Shown here: positions 12,622 through 20,785 of the stretch, one piece after another | Numbering within the stretch: position 1 is the stretch's first letter | Layout of the letters: every line of letters starts with the position of its first letter | Virus record (IMG/VR): IMGVR_UViG_3300032241_000707 | Span: 1 to 28,292 of that record | Length of the DNA stretch: 28,292 bases | Strand: one strand, 5' to 3' | Source: a virus | Position numbers and translations under genes: made by a program | Notes under the pieces: model-generated | What the model was told of the DNA's origin: nothing | The model's database searches: none | The model's input: only the letters and a program-made list of their open reading frames with translations

Positions 12622-14718
12622 ATGGCCTTTGACCCGAACGACGCCGTCGAGTTCCTGCGCTTGGTGACCGAGGTGGAGTCGATCAACCGGGCCTCGGGCC
12701 TGGAGGATCTCAGATTCTCCACGGGCGACCAGTGGCCCACCGAGGTGCAGCAGTCGCGCACACTCGAGTCCCGGCCGTGCCTGACGATCAACAAGATCGA
12801 CGCGCACATCCGGCAGATCACCAACGCCCAACGCCAGCAGCGCCCGCAGATCCGTGCGCACGCGCTGGATGCGGCCGCCTCCCCGCGCATTGCCGAGATC
12901 ATCACGGGGCTCACGCGGCACATTGAGATCAACTCCAACGCCGACCATGCGTATGACACGGCGTTCAACTTCCAGTGCCGGGTGGGCTGGGGTTACTGGC
13001 GGGTGGTGACCGACTACATCCGCGAGGACTCGTTCGACCAGGACATCTTTATTCGGGCGATCGACAACCCGTTCACGGTGTACTTTGACCCAAATTCGGT
13101 CGAGCCGGATGGGTCGGATGCCGAGACCTGCCTGATCACCGACCTGGTGCCGAAAAAGCAGTTCGAGCGGGAATACCCGGACGCCGAGGTGTCGGGCTTC
13201 CAGGGCAACGGCACGGGCGACGTGATGGTCGACTGGGTGACGCGCGAAGACATCCGCATTGCCGAGTATTTTACGATCGACCGCGTGCGCGACAAGCTGG
13301 TGATGCTGTCGGATGGCTCGACGATGTTCGCCTCCAACATGCCGCGCGGTGAGGTGCTGCGCATGCTGGGGCTCGAGGTCACCGGCGATCGCGACAGCTA
13401 CCGGCGCCGGGTGATGTGGCGCAAGGTGACGGCGCTTGACGTGCTCGAAGAGCGCGAGATGCGGGGCCGCTACATTCCGGTGGTGCCGGCCTACGGCGAC
13501 GTCGTGATGGTCGACGGAAAGCGCCTGAAATTCGGCATGGTGCGCTACGCGCGCGACCCGCAGATCATGTACAACTTCTGGCGCACCGCGATGACCGAGT
13601 CGGTTGCGATGGCGCCGAAGGCGAAGTGGCTGATGGCCGAGGGCCAGGACGAGGGCCACGAGAACGAGTGGGCGCGCGCCAACGTGAGCGCGTTTCCGAT
13701 CCTGCGCTACAAGCGCACCGACATCGATGGGCGCGAGGCGCCGCCACCCGTGCGGCTGCAGCCCGAGCCGCCGCCGTCGGGGGCGATGGAGGCCGCAGCC
13801 GCGATCTCTGCGGACCTGCAGGCGGTGCTGGGCATGTACGACCCGCAAATGGGCAAGCCCTCGGGGCCGAAGAGCGGGGCGGCGATCCGCGCCGAGCTTG
13901 GCCAGTCCGAGACGTCGAATTTCCACTACTTCGACAACCTGACGCGGTCGATGAAGCACACCGGTCGGATCATCCTGGATCTGATCCCGCACGTGTACGA
14001 CCGCGAGCGCGTGGTGCGCATCATCGGCCCCGAGGGCAAGCCCGACCTGGTCACGGTCAACCAGCCTGGCCAGGAGATGAACGACGACGGCCAGCTGGTC
14101 GACAAGATCCTGAACGACGTCACGATCGGCACTTACGACGTGGTGATGGACACGGGCCCGTCGTTCAACAGCCGGCGCGCCGAGGCCGTCCAGGCGATGA
14201 CGATGCTGCTGCAGACCTCGCCCGATGTGTTCAAGGCGGCGGGGGATCTGCTTTTCAGGAACATGGACTTCCCCGGCGCCGAGGTCATCGCCGACCGCCT
14301 GGCGGCGGCCAACCCGCTGGCGCAGATCGACAAGCAGTCGGACATCCCGCCCAAGGTTCAGATGATGATCAAGCAGCTGCAGGCGCAGAACCAGCAGCTG
14401 CAACAGCAACTCCAGGCCGCGGGCACCGAGATCAAGTTCCGGCACGGGCTGGAAGAGATCCGGCAGGACGGCGAGACCCGACGCGAGCTCATGCGCCAGC
14501 ACGTCAAGGCGCACGACACCCAGGTGCGCGCCGCCGCGGAGGTCGAGCGCGAGCGCATCGAGGACGAAACTTGGCGACACGACATCCATGTCAAGGCTCT
14601 CACGGCGCAAAACGTCGAGGAGCTGCGCGGGATCGTTGCGTTGCTGGCCAAGCGGATGGATGCCGCGCAATTTGAGAACAAAGCGGCGCAAGGCGACCGC
14701 GAAATCGAGAGGGTTTAA
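12622..14718 (+). CDS. Portal protein, P22 type
   Basis: A 698-residue protein, near the 725 residues of P22 gp1. The N-terminal part (SINRASGLEDLRFSTGDQWP, then LTINKIDAHIRQITNAQRQQRPQI) is typical of the P22-type portal family. Residues about 560 to 690 form a long Gln- and Arg-rich helical region (KQLQAQNQQLQQQLQ onward), matching the C-terminal helical barrel seen in P22. It forms the dodecameric DNA gate at one capsid vertex and docks terminase and the gp4-like protein. The ATG at 12622 follows the terminase stop by two bases. An in-frame GTG at 12607 adds five residues and overlaps the terminase; it is less likely. Confidence 0.92.
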   Translation: MAFDPNDAVEFLRLVTEVESINRASGLEDLRFSTGDQWPTEVQQSRTLESRPCLTINKIDAHIRQITNAQRQQRPQIRAHALDAAASPRIAEIITGLTRHIEINSNADHAYDTAFNFQCRVGWGYWRVVTDYIREDSFDQDIFIRAIDNPFTVYFDPNSVEPDGSDAETCLITDLVPKKQFEREYPDAEVSGFQGNGTGDVMVDWVTREDIRIAEYFTIDRVRDKLVMLSDGSTMFASNMPRGEVLRMLGLEVTGDRDSYRRRVMWRKVTALDVLEEREMRGRYIPVVPAYGDVVMVDGKRLKFGMVRYARDPQIMYNFWRTAMTESVAMAPKAKWLMAEGQDEGHENEWARANVSAFPILRYKRTDIDGREAPPPVRLQPEPPPSGAMEAAAAISADLQAVLGMYDPQMGKPSGPKSGAAIRAELGQSETSNFHYFDNLTRSMKHTGRIILDLIPHVYDRERVVRIIGPEGKPDLVTVNQPGQEMNDDGQLVDKILNDVTIGTYDVVMDTGPSFNSRRAEAVQAMTMLLQTSPDVFKAAGDLLFRNMDFPGAEVIADRLAAANPLAQIDKQSDIPPKVQMMIKQLQAQNQQLQQQLQAAGTEIKFRHGLEEIRQDGETRRELMRQHVKAHDTQVRAAAEVERERIEDETWRHDIHVKALTAQNVEELRGIVALLAKRMDAAQFENKAAQGDREIERV

Positions 14719-14720
14719 CC

Positions 14721-15107
14721 ATGCCAGTCGTAACCAGTCAGAACCGCGAGAAATTTATCGCCAGCGAAATGGAGCGCCGTGCCGGCCGCGACATGCGCGC
14801 CGCCGAGCGCTACCACAACGAGGAAGGCCGGGCCGAGAAGGACGCCCTGCGCGATGAAGAGCGCGGGGAGAAGGACGAGCACGCCCGCCACGATCACGAG
14901 CGCAAGCAGGCTCACCGGCTAGCGGATCAGTGGCACGGCCTGCATACCGGCAAGCACGAGGACGTGACCAAGGACATGAAGCGCCATGAGGCCGTGCATC
15001 ACATGCACCGTCTGATGGGATCGTCGGGCGCTCCGAAGCCGGAAGCTCACAAGGTGCTGTCGAAGATGCTGGCTGGCATGTACGACAGCGAGAAAACAGA
15101 AGTCTGA
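14721..15107 (+). CDS. Charged hypothetical protein, 128 aa
   Basis: Almost the whole protein is charged helix, rich in Arg, Glu, Lys, Asp and His, e.g. MERRAGRDMRAAERYHNEEGR and HARHDHERKQAHRL. A His-rich stretch (KRHEAVHHMHRLMG) lies near residues 90 to 103. No membrane segment or known domain is visible. Its first residues (PVVTSQNREKFIASEM) resemble the start of the scaffold protein encoded next (PTVVTSDNATEFALARM). GAGGG precedes the ATG by six bases or so, and the gene starts two bases after the portal stop. The position between portal and scaffold suggests an assembly factor or minor head protein, without direct proof. Confidence 0.75.
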   Translation: MPVVTSQNREKFIASEMERRAGRDMRAAERYHNEEGRAEKDALRDEERGEKDEHARHDHERKQAHRLADQWHGLHTGKHEDVTKDMKRHEAVHHMHRLMGSSGAPKPEAHKVLSKMLAGMYDSEKTEV

Positions 15108-15157
15108 TTTTTATTCGGTCGCGAGATGGGCGCGCGGCCGGAGTAACAAGCCTGCTA

Positions 15158-15179
15158 CCGGTGGCTTCACCGGGTGTTT
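15158..15179 (+). terminator. Hairpin ahead of the scaffold gene, weak terminator or mRNA structure
   Basis: A 6-bp GC-rich stem (CCGGTG with CACCGG) closed by a GCTT loop is followed by GTGTTTT. The T run is short, so termination would be partial. It lies just before the scaffold ribosome binding site (GAGGG) and may set the ratio of scaffold and coat to portal and terminase. Confidence 0.4.
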
Positions 15180-15191
15180 TCGAGGGAAAAC

Positions 15192-16118
15192 ATGCCGACA
15201 GTGGTGACCAGTGATAACGCGACCGAATTCGCACTAGCGCGGATGGGTCTGCCTGCCGACGTTGTGGCCGATGATTCATCGGAGCCGACGGTCGACGCAC
15301 GTGCAGACAGCGCCGAGCAGGACGATCAGGAGGCCGCAGCACAGGACGATCAACACGATACCGATGATCGTGAGGAGAAGACCGGAAAGAAGGTCAATCC
15401 GAAAATCGAGCGACGGTTCTCTGAGCTGACGAAACAGCGCGAGGAAGCAAGGCGTGAGGCCGAGCGGATTCGGGCTGAGAAGGATGCTCTGGAGGCCCGG
15501 CTGCGTGAGTACGAGGCCAAACAGGCACCGGCTCGCCAGGAACCGCAGAACGACGCACCGAAGGCTGATGACGGCAAACCCACGCCCGATCAGTACACCG
15601 ACGCGTTCGAGTATGCGGAAGCCCTGGCGCAGTGGAGCGCCGAGCAGGCATTGCGTGCTCGCGACACGGTAGAGCAGGAGCGCAGGGCCGCCGAGCAGCG
15701 CAACCAGACCGTCAAGGCCTGGGAAAAGCGGGTCGAGGCTTTTCGCAAAGACATCGACGACTACGACGAGGTGGTGGCGTCGAGCACCGTGGCGGTATCC
15801 GACCAGGTGCGCGATGCGATTCTGGACAGCGACGTGGGCCCTCAGCTGGCCTACTACCTGGCCAAAAACCCCGACGTGGCCGAAGACCTGCGTAGCCGCT
15901 CGGTGATTTCGGCTCTTCGCGAGATTGGCAAGCTCGAGGCGAAACTGTCCGCTGAGAGTGTGGTTGAGAAGCCCGTGGCGAAACCCAGCAGAGCGCCTGC
16001 TCCGATCAATCCGATCCGCGCAACGCGACCGGTGGAATCGTTCGTCGATGGTGACGGCGAGTTCAACGGGACCTATGCGCAGTACAAGGAAGCCCGCATG
16101 AAGGGCCGGATCAAGTAG
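15192..16118 (+). CDS. Scaffolding protein, P22 gp8-like
   Basis: A 308-residue acidic and helical protein, close to the 303 residues of P22 gp8, located between portal and coat as expected. Residues 30 to 65 are Asp/Glu/Gln-rich. A coiled coil covers about residues 72 to 115 (RRFSELTKQREEARREAERIRAEKDALEARLREYEA). A second helical block is near 155 to 190. The C-terminus is basic (YAQYKEARMKGRIK), as in P22, where a basic helix-loop-helix binds coat protein. It directs procapsid assembly and exits through coat openings. The ATG at 15192 has GAGGG five bases upstream; an upstream in-frame TTG is not favoured. Confidence 0.82.
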   Translation: MPTVVTSDNATEFALARMGLPADVVADDSSEPTVDARADSAEQDDQEAAAQDDQHDTDDREEKTGKKVNPKIERRFSELTKQREEARREAERIRAEKDALEARLREYEAKQAPARQEPQNDAPKADDGKPTPDQYTDAFEYAEALAQWSAEQALRARDTVEQERRAAEQRNQTVKAWEKRVEAFRKDIDDYDEVVASSTVAVSDQVRDAILDSDVGPQLAYYLAKNPDVAEDLRSRSVISALREIGKLEAKLSAESVVEKPVAKPSRAPAPINPIRATRPVESFVDGDGEFNGTYAQYKEARMKGRIK

Positions 16119-16153
16119 GCACAACCCAAACCTGATACGACAAAGGAACGATT

Positions 16154-17413
16154 GTGGCCAATCAACTGTTGACCATATCCAAGATCACCAACGAAGCGTT
16201 GATGGTCTTGGAAAACGAGCTCGGCTTCACGGCTGAGGTTAACCGCGAATATGATGAGCAGTTCGGTATCAGTGGTGCCAAGATCGGGGCCACGGTCAAT
16301 GTTCGCAAACCGGGCCGATTTATCGGTACCACCGGTCCGAACCTGAACGTTGAGGACTTCTACGAGTCGAGCGTGCCCGTCACGCTGAGCACCCAGTTCC
16401 ACGTGGACACGAGCTTCACCACGCAGGACCTGGCGCTGTCACTCGACTCATTTTCAGACCGAGTGCTCAAGCCGGCCATCGCCGCCATCGCGAATAGGAT
16501 CGATAGGGACGGCCTAATGATGGCGAAGAACAACACCGCCAACATCGTTGGCGTGGCTGGTACCCCGCCCACCGGTCTGCTGACCTACCTGACCGCTGCT
16601 GCGTATCTCGACTCCGAGGGCGCACCGCGGGATGGCAAACGTGCCGTGGTCGTTGAGCCGTTCACCTCGGCCACGATCATCGACTCGCTGAAGGGCTTGT
16701 TTATCCCCCAGACGCAGATCGGTGAGCAGTACAAGAAAGGCCTGATGGGTCGCGATTCCGGTGGCATGAACTGGAAGCTCGACCAGAACGTGGTCGCCCA
16801 GACCTTCGGATCCTGGGCATCGACCGCCGGCACGTTGACGGCCAACACGCAGACCTTCTCGGGTGGCAACCTGACCTCGGGCTGGGCCTCGACCTCGACG
16901 ATCACGCTGACCGCATCGCAGACCGTCACCCTCAACCAGGGCGACGTGATCCAGATCGCTGGCGTGTACGCAGTCAACCCCCAGAACCGCCAGGCCTACG
17001 GCTCGAACAAACTGCGCAACTTCGTTGTGACGCAGTCGGTTACGGGCACGTCGCTGTCGGTGGTGGTGAGCCCCGCGATCATCACGGCTGGCCAGTTCCA
17101 GAACGTGACGGTCGGCTCGACCAGCGCGACCGCAACGGTGACCCCGTTCTCGATCGCCACCGGTACCGCCAACGCCGTCGTGTCGCCGCAGAACATCCTG
17201 ATGCACAAGAACGCGTTCACGTTGGCGATGGCCGACCTGGAGCTGCCCGAGGGCGTGCACTTTGCCGGCCGTGCAAGCGACAAGGAGCTGGGTCTGTCGA
17301 TTCGCGTGGTGCGTCAGTACACCATTAATAATGACTCCCTGCCAGCCCGATTGGATGTCTTATACGGCTGGGCTCCGTTGTACCCCGAGCTGGCTTGCCG
17401 AATCGCCGCCTAA
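16154..17413 (+). CDS. Major capsid (coat) protein, P22 gp5-like
   Basis: The 419-residue protein fits the P22 coat family (430 residues in P22). The N-terminal ITNEALMVLENELGFTAEVNREYDEQFG and GATVNVRKPGRF strands are typical of the family. The region about residues 230 to 345 is a beta-rich insertion with VTLNQGDVIQIAGVYAVNP, which aligns with MKRGDKISFAGVKF of the P22 I-domain. The C-terminal LPEGVHFAGRASDKELGLSIRVVRQYTINNDSLPARLDVLYGW is the closing HK97-fold segment. A GTG start is preceded by AAAGGA with six-base spacing. It builds the icosahedral shell with the scaffold upstream and may be a client of the phage GroES-like protein. Confidence 0.9.
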   Translation: MANQLLTISKITNEALMVLENELGFTAEVNREYDEQFGISGAKIGATVNVRKPGRFIGTTGPNLNVEDFYESSVPVTLSTQFHVDTSFTTQDLALSLDSFSDRVLKPAIAAIANRIDRDGLMMAKNNTANIVGVAGTPPTGLLTYLTAAAYLDSEGAPRDGKRAVVVEPFTSATIIDSLKGLFIPQTQIGEQYKKGLMGRDSGGMNWKLDQNVVAQTFGSWASTAGTLTANTQTFSGGNLTSGWASTSTITLTASQTVTLNQGDVIQIAGVYAVNPQNRQAYGSNKLRNFVVTQSVTGTSLSVVVSPAIITAGQFQNVTVGSTSATATVTPFSIATGTANAVVSPQNILMHKNAFTLAMADLELPEGVHFAGRASDKELGLSIRVVRQYTINNDSLPARLDVLYGWAPLYPELACRIAA

Positions 17414-17431
17414 TCGAAAGGAGAATCGAAC

Positions 17432-17854
17432 ATGGCATATACCAATCCGGGGCCGGCAATTCAGACCACGGCCCACCCGCAATCGGTCAACACCAACGGC
17501 GCGCTGCGTCTGTTGGGCGTTGCCCAGGGCATCAACCTGAACGCAACCGGCGACACGGTCATTCCGATCATCAACGCGTCGAATTACTCGATCGCCAACG
17601 TGGTCCTGACCAACGCATCGACCTCGCTGACCACCGCCGCTGCGGGCCTGTTCACGGCTTCTGGCGCAGGCGGCACGGCGATCGTGGCCAACGCAGCGCT
17701 GTCGGCTGCGACGGGCTCGACGGTGGTGTCGCAGCGTACGGTGGCTTCCACCGCGACGCTGACGACGCAGAACCTGTACTGGAACGTCGGAACCGCGCAG
17801 GGTGCCGCCGCCACTGGCGACGTGTACGTCTACGGCTACGACTTCTCGTTCTAA
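17432..17854 (+). CDS. Probable capsid decoration or cement protein, 140 aa
   Basis: A 140-residue, Ala/Thr/Ser/Val-rich, mostly beta protein without charged clusters, ending in VYVYGYDFSF. It follows the coat gene by 18 bases with a strong AAAGGAG site, indicating high expression. In BPP-1 and related podophages a jellyroll cement protein is encoded beside the capsid gene, and size and composition here fit such a role. This assignment is by position and composition and not by a clear motif. An alternative is a head fibre or trimeric spike component. Confidence 0.6.
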   Translation: MAYTNPGPAIQTTAHPQSVNTNGALRLLGVAQGINLNATGDTVIPIINASNYSIANVVLTNASTSLTTAAAGLFTASGAGGTAIVANAALSAATGSTVVSQRTVASTATLTTQNLYWNVGTAQGAAATGDVYVYGYDFSF

Positions 17855-17860
17855 GCGATA

Positions 17861-17886
17861 GGGGATGGGGCTTCAGCTCCGTCCCC
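17861..17886 (+). other. Strong intergenic hairpin without T-tract
   Basis: An 11-bp stem (GGGGATGGGGC with GCTCCGTCCCC, two G-T wobbles) with a TTCA loop lies after the decoration-type gene, and the following sequence is GCATAAGGAG, with no T run. It is more likely an mRNA processing or stability element separating the highly expressed coat genes from those downstream than a terminator. Confidence 0.6.
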
Positions 17887-17904
17887 GCATAAGGAGTTCT
17901 GAAT

Positions 17905-18255
17905 ATGCCAGGCACCATTTCCAGCGGCGGCAACGTGCTGTACAGCTGGCTGATCGTGGCCAACTTTACGCCCGTCTCCGTCGCGGCCAACACCACGGCA
18001 GAACAGTCGTTCAACCTGCCGGGTGCGCAGCTCGGTGATTTCGTCGACGTGTACTTTTTTGGCGCAACGCTGACCGGATCGACGCAGACCGCCGGCATCG
18101 GCATTGTGAACAACCGCATCTCGGCGCCTGGCGTGCTGCAGGTCGGCTTTGCAAACACGACTGCTGCACCGGTCACGCCGAACGCGGGCTATTACTACAT
18201 CTGCCTCAGCCGTCCCGAGGTGCCCGTCAGCCTGTTGCCGACAAACGCGTCGTAA
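17905..18255 (+). CDS. Putative minor virion protein, 116 aa
   Basis: A 116-residue beta-rich protein. It has NVLYSWLIVANFTPVSVAANTTAEQSFNLPG, then LGDFVDVYFFG and a central GIGIVNNRISAPGVLQVGFAN, and ends with YYYICLSRPEVPVSLLP. The alternating hydrophobic pattern suggests a compact beta sandwich. No family is recognised. An AAGGAG site lies eight bases before the ATG, just after the strong hairpin. The place between coat and tail-completion genes suggests a decoration, neck or head-fibre role. Confidence 0.62.
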   Translation: MPGTISSGGNVLYSWLIVANFTPVSVAANTTAEQSFNLPGAQLGDFVDVYFFGATLTGSTQTAGIGIVNNRISAPGVLQVGFANTTAAPVTPNAGYYYICLSRPEVPVSLLPTNAS

Positions 18256-18257
18256 TC

Positions 18258-18611
18258 ATGGCCATCACCACCGTGCTGCGGCCCATCGGGCCCACTACTG
18301 CGGTGTCGGTCACTGCGTCGTCGACGTCATCGGTGACTGTCACCGCGACGTCGAACGACGTGGCCGTCTTTGCCGCGTTTCTCAACACCGGCTCGGTGCC
18401 TGTGGCCGTGCAGCTGGCCCCAGGATCGCTGACCGCTCCGGCCGCAGTGCTACCGGTGGCGGGCACCCCGTCGACCGCGTTTCTGTTTCCCGCAAACATG
18501 ATCGAGCCGATCGTGCTGGCCACGCCCTCGCCGACGTTCAGTTTTACGGCGATCGGCACGGCCGCGGGTCCGTCGCTGCTTTACGTCACCCCGGTGGCTG
18601 CGCAGTCTTAA
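18258..18611 (+). CDS. Putative minor virion protein, 117 aa
   Basis: A 117-residue Thr/Val/Ala/Ser-rich protein that appears entirely beta (VSVTASSTSSVTVTATSNDVAVFAAF, then VPVAVQLAPGSLTAP). It starts two bases after the previous stop and has no ribosome binding site of its own, so coupling is likely. It ends immediately before the ATG of the gp4-like gene (TAAATG). Composition resembles the previous gene product, and the two may be structural partners. No family recognised. Confidence 0.62.
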   Translation: MAITTVLRPIGPTTAVSVTASSTSSVTVTATSNDVAVFAAFLNTGSVPVAVQLAPGSLTAPAAVLPVAGTPSTAFLFPANMIEPIVLATPSPTFSFTAIGTAAGPSLLYVTPVAAQS

Positions 18612-19343
18612 ATGACACAACCGATCGACATCATCACCAACGCGCTGACCAACATCGGCGCGCAGGCCATTGGCGAGCCGGTGGACGCGGGGCTGGCGAC
18701 CTTCGCGTTCAACAAGCTCAACAACATCCTGGATCGGTGGAGCAACGAAAATTTCATGGTGTACGCGATCAACGAGATTGCGTACACCATCGCGGGCTCC
18801 ACGACTTGGACGATCGGACCCACGGGGCAGATCGTCACGACCCGACCGCTCTCCATCAATTCGGCGTTTGTGCGCGTGACGACCAGCAACGGCCCGTTGG
18901 ACTTTCCGGTGGCCGTGATCAATGTCGAGCAATACGAGCTCATCGGCTTGAAGCAGCTGCCGGGTCCTTGGCCGCGGTCGGTGTACTACCAGCCGACGAT
19001 GCCCAACGGGGTGCTCAACTTCTGGCCCCTGCCGGCACAGGGCGAGATCCACCTGTTTTGTCAGACGCTCTTCAGCGCGTTTGTGACGCTGTACGACACG
19101 ATCAACTTCCCGCCAGGCTATGTGCAGGCGATGGAATGGACGCTGTCCGAGCAGATGCTGCCGGCGTTCGGGCGCACCGCGCAGGACCTTGTTGCGATGA
19201 TCAAGGTCAACGCGATCGAGGCCCGTGGCGCGGTCAAGCGGACCAACATGAAGCCGCTGCAGGTCGTCGAGTTCGATCAGATCCTGACGAGCATGGGCCG
19301 CGTCAAAGACGCCGGCTGGATTCTGTCGGGGGGCTTTCGGTAA
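18612..19343 (+). CDS. P22 gp4-like tail accessory / head-completion protein
   Basis: A 243-residue protein that begins MTQPIDIITNALTNIGAQA and carries FAFNKLNNILDRWSNENFMVYA, the helical signature of the P22 gp4-type family. A beta region (TTWTIGPTGQIVTTRPLSI) and a later block (PPGYVQAMEWTLSEQMLPAFG) follow. P22 gp4 is 166 residues, so this version is longer, mainly in the middle and at the C-terminus. It binds below the portal as the first head-completion ring after packaging, and P22 gp4 also has peptidoglycan hydrolase activity. The order portal, scaffold, coat, gp4, gp10 matches P22. The stop overlaps the next ATG (TAATG). Confidence 0.8.
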   Translation: MTQPIDIITNALTNIGAQAIGEPVDAGLATFAFNKLNNILDRWSNENFMVYAINEIAYTIAGSTTWTIGPTGQIVTTRPLSINSAFVRVTTSNGPLDFPVAVINVEQYELIGLKQLPGPWPRSVYYQPTMPNGVLNFWPLPAQGEIHLFCQTLFSAFVTLYDTINFPPGYVQAMEWTLSEQMLPAFGRTAQDLVAMIKVNAIEARGAVKRTNMKPLQVVEFDQILTSMGRVKDAGWILSGGFR

Positions 19344-20785
19344 TGCCCGAATTCGTCGGCTTTTGCGGGCCGGCGTATGTCGCGCCCTCGATTTACCAGG
19401 ATGCGCAAGAGTGCATCAACTGGTACCTCGAGATCGACCCGGTTAAGCCCGAAGGCGCCCGTGGCCGGGTCACGCTGTACCCGACCCCGGGACTGACCGC
19501 GTTGGTCACACCGGGGCCGCAGGCCGAGGTGCGTGCGCTGTATGTGCTGCCTGGCGGCTCGACCATGCTCGCGGTCGTGGGCAGCAACCTGTACACGATC
19601 AGTGCGAGCTTTGTTTCAACCAATGTTGGATCACTGGCCTCGAGCTCCGGCCGCGTGTCGATCACCGACAACAACGTGGCTGCATACGTGGTCGACGGCA
19701 GCAACAGGTACAGCTACACCATTGCCACCGGTGTATTCGCGCAGATATCGAGCAGCGACGGCGCTTTTACCGGTGGCGACGTCTGCGATTACGTGGACGA
19801 TTTCATCGTTTACAACGAGCCGAACAGCTACACCTGGGCTGCCACCAGCGCGCTGTCCACTGTCACCCCGGCGTTGAGCTTTGCCAGCAAGGACAGCTCG
19901 ACGGACAACATCGTGAGCCTCATCGTCGACAAGCGTGAGGTGATCCTATTCGGTGAAACCACCACCGAGCGCTGGATCAACGCCGGCAGCTATCCGTTTC
20001 CGTTCCAGCGCATTCCGGGCGTCAGCATTCAGCACGGCTGTGCAGCCAAATGGTCGGTTGCGCGACTGGGCGAGGATTTCGCCTGGCTGTCGCGCGACAC
20101 CCGAGGCCTGGGCGTCGTCGTGCAAATGGAAGGCTATCAGCCCAAGCGCCTAAGCACTCACGCCGTCGAAAACGATATCTCGAGCGGTGTGATCTCGGAT
20201 GCGGTGGCGTTCACCTATCAGGTGGCCGGGCACGAGTTCTACGTAATCAATTTTCCGACCCAGGACAAGACCTGGGTGTACGACCTGGCCACCGAGCAAT
20301 GGCACAAGCGCGCCTGGCGCGACATTAGCAACAGGTTGCATCGGATTCGGCCCAATGTGCACGCGTCCTTTCAGGGCTACAACGTGGTGGGTGATTGGGC
20401 CAACGGCACGATCTATCGGTTCGACCCGTCGAATTACACCGACAACGGTCAGACGATCCTGCGCTTGCGCAGGGCGCCTCACGTGACGACCGAGCTTGAC
20501 TGGACGTTTCACGAGTCGATTCAGATCCAGTTTCACCCAGGCGTGGGACTGCAGACAGGGCAGGGCTGGACCCCGTATTGCATGTTGCGGTGGTCCAACG
20601 ACGGCGGTGCCACGTGGTCAAACAGCTACAACGTGCAGATCGGCGCCGCCGGTCAGACAACGTGGCGCGCGATCAAAAAGGCGCTGGGGCGGGCTCGTGA
20701 TCGTGTCTACGAGGTGAGCATTACCGATCCGGTCTATGCCTCGATCATCAGCGTTAACCTTGACATCACCAAGGGGGCCTACTGA
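19343..20785 (+). CDS. P22 gp10-like packaged DNA stabilisation protein
   Basis: A 480-residue protein close to the 472 residues of P22 gp10. The start (PEFVGFCGPAYVAPSIYQDAQECINWYLE) and following TLYPTPGLTALVTPGPQ are characteristic of the phage stabilisation family. The rest is repeated beta structure typical of a beta-propeller, e.g. VYDLATEQWHKRAWRD near the centre and GGATWSNSYNVQIGAAGQTTWRA towards the end. It forms the hexameric hub below the gp4 ring, stopping DNA leakage and carrying the tail fibres or spikes. It is coupled by TAATG to gp4-like and by TGATG to the fibre gene. A long in-frame open stretch upstream from 18149 is non-coding. Confidence 0.88.
   Translation: MPEFVGFCGPAYVAPSIYQDAQECINWYLEIDPVKPEGARGRVTLYPTPGLTALVTPGPQAEVRALYVLPGGSTMLAVVGSNLYTISASFVSTNVGSLASSSGRVSITDNNVAAYVVDGSNRYSYTIATGVFAQISSSDGAFTGGDVCDYVDDFIVYNEPNSYTWAATSALSTVTPALSFASKDSSTDNIVSLIVDKREVILFGETTTERWINAGSYPFPFQRIPGVSIQHGCAAKWSVARLGEDFAWLSRDTRGLGVVVQMEGYQPKRLSTHAVENDISSGVISDAVAFTYQVAGHEFYVINFPTQDKTWVYDLATEQWHKRAWRDISNRLHRIRPNVHASFQGYNVVGDWANGTIYRFDPSNYTDNGQTILRLRRAPHVTTELDWTFHESIQIQFHPGVGLQTGQGWTPYCMLRWSNDGGATWSNSYNVQIGAAGQTTWRAIKKALGRARDRVYEVSITDPVYASIISVNLDITKGAY

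Noticed and set aside
12508-14691. 727-codon minus-strand open frame opposite the portal gene
   Set aside because: Antisense to a clear P22-type portal. High GC at third codon positions leaves few stop codons on the opposite strand; no start context or domain is seen.
18149-19342. In-frame upstream extension of the gp10-like gene
   Set aside because: The open frame overlaps two small virion genes and the gp4-like gene and has an arginine-, histidine- and glycine-rich shadow composition; the family start at MPEFVGF is clear.
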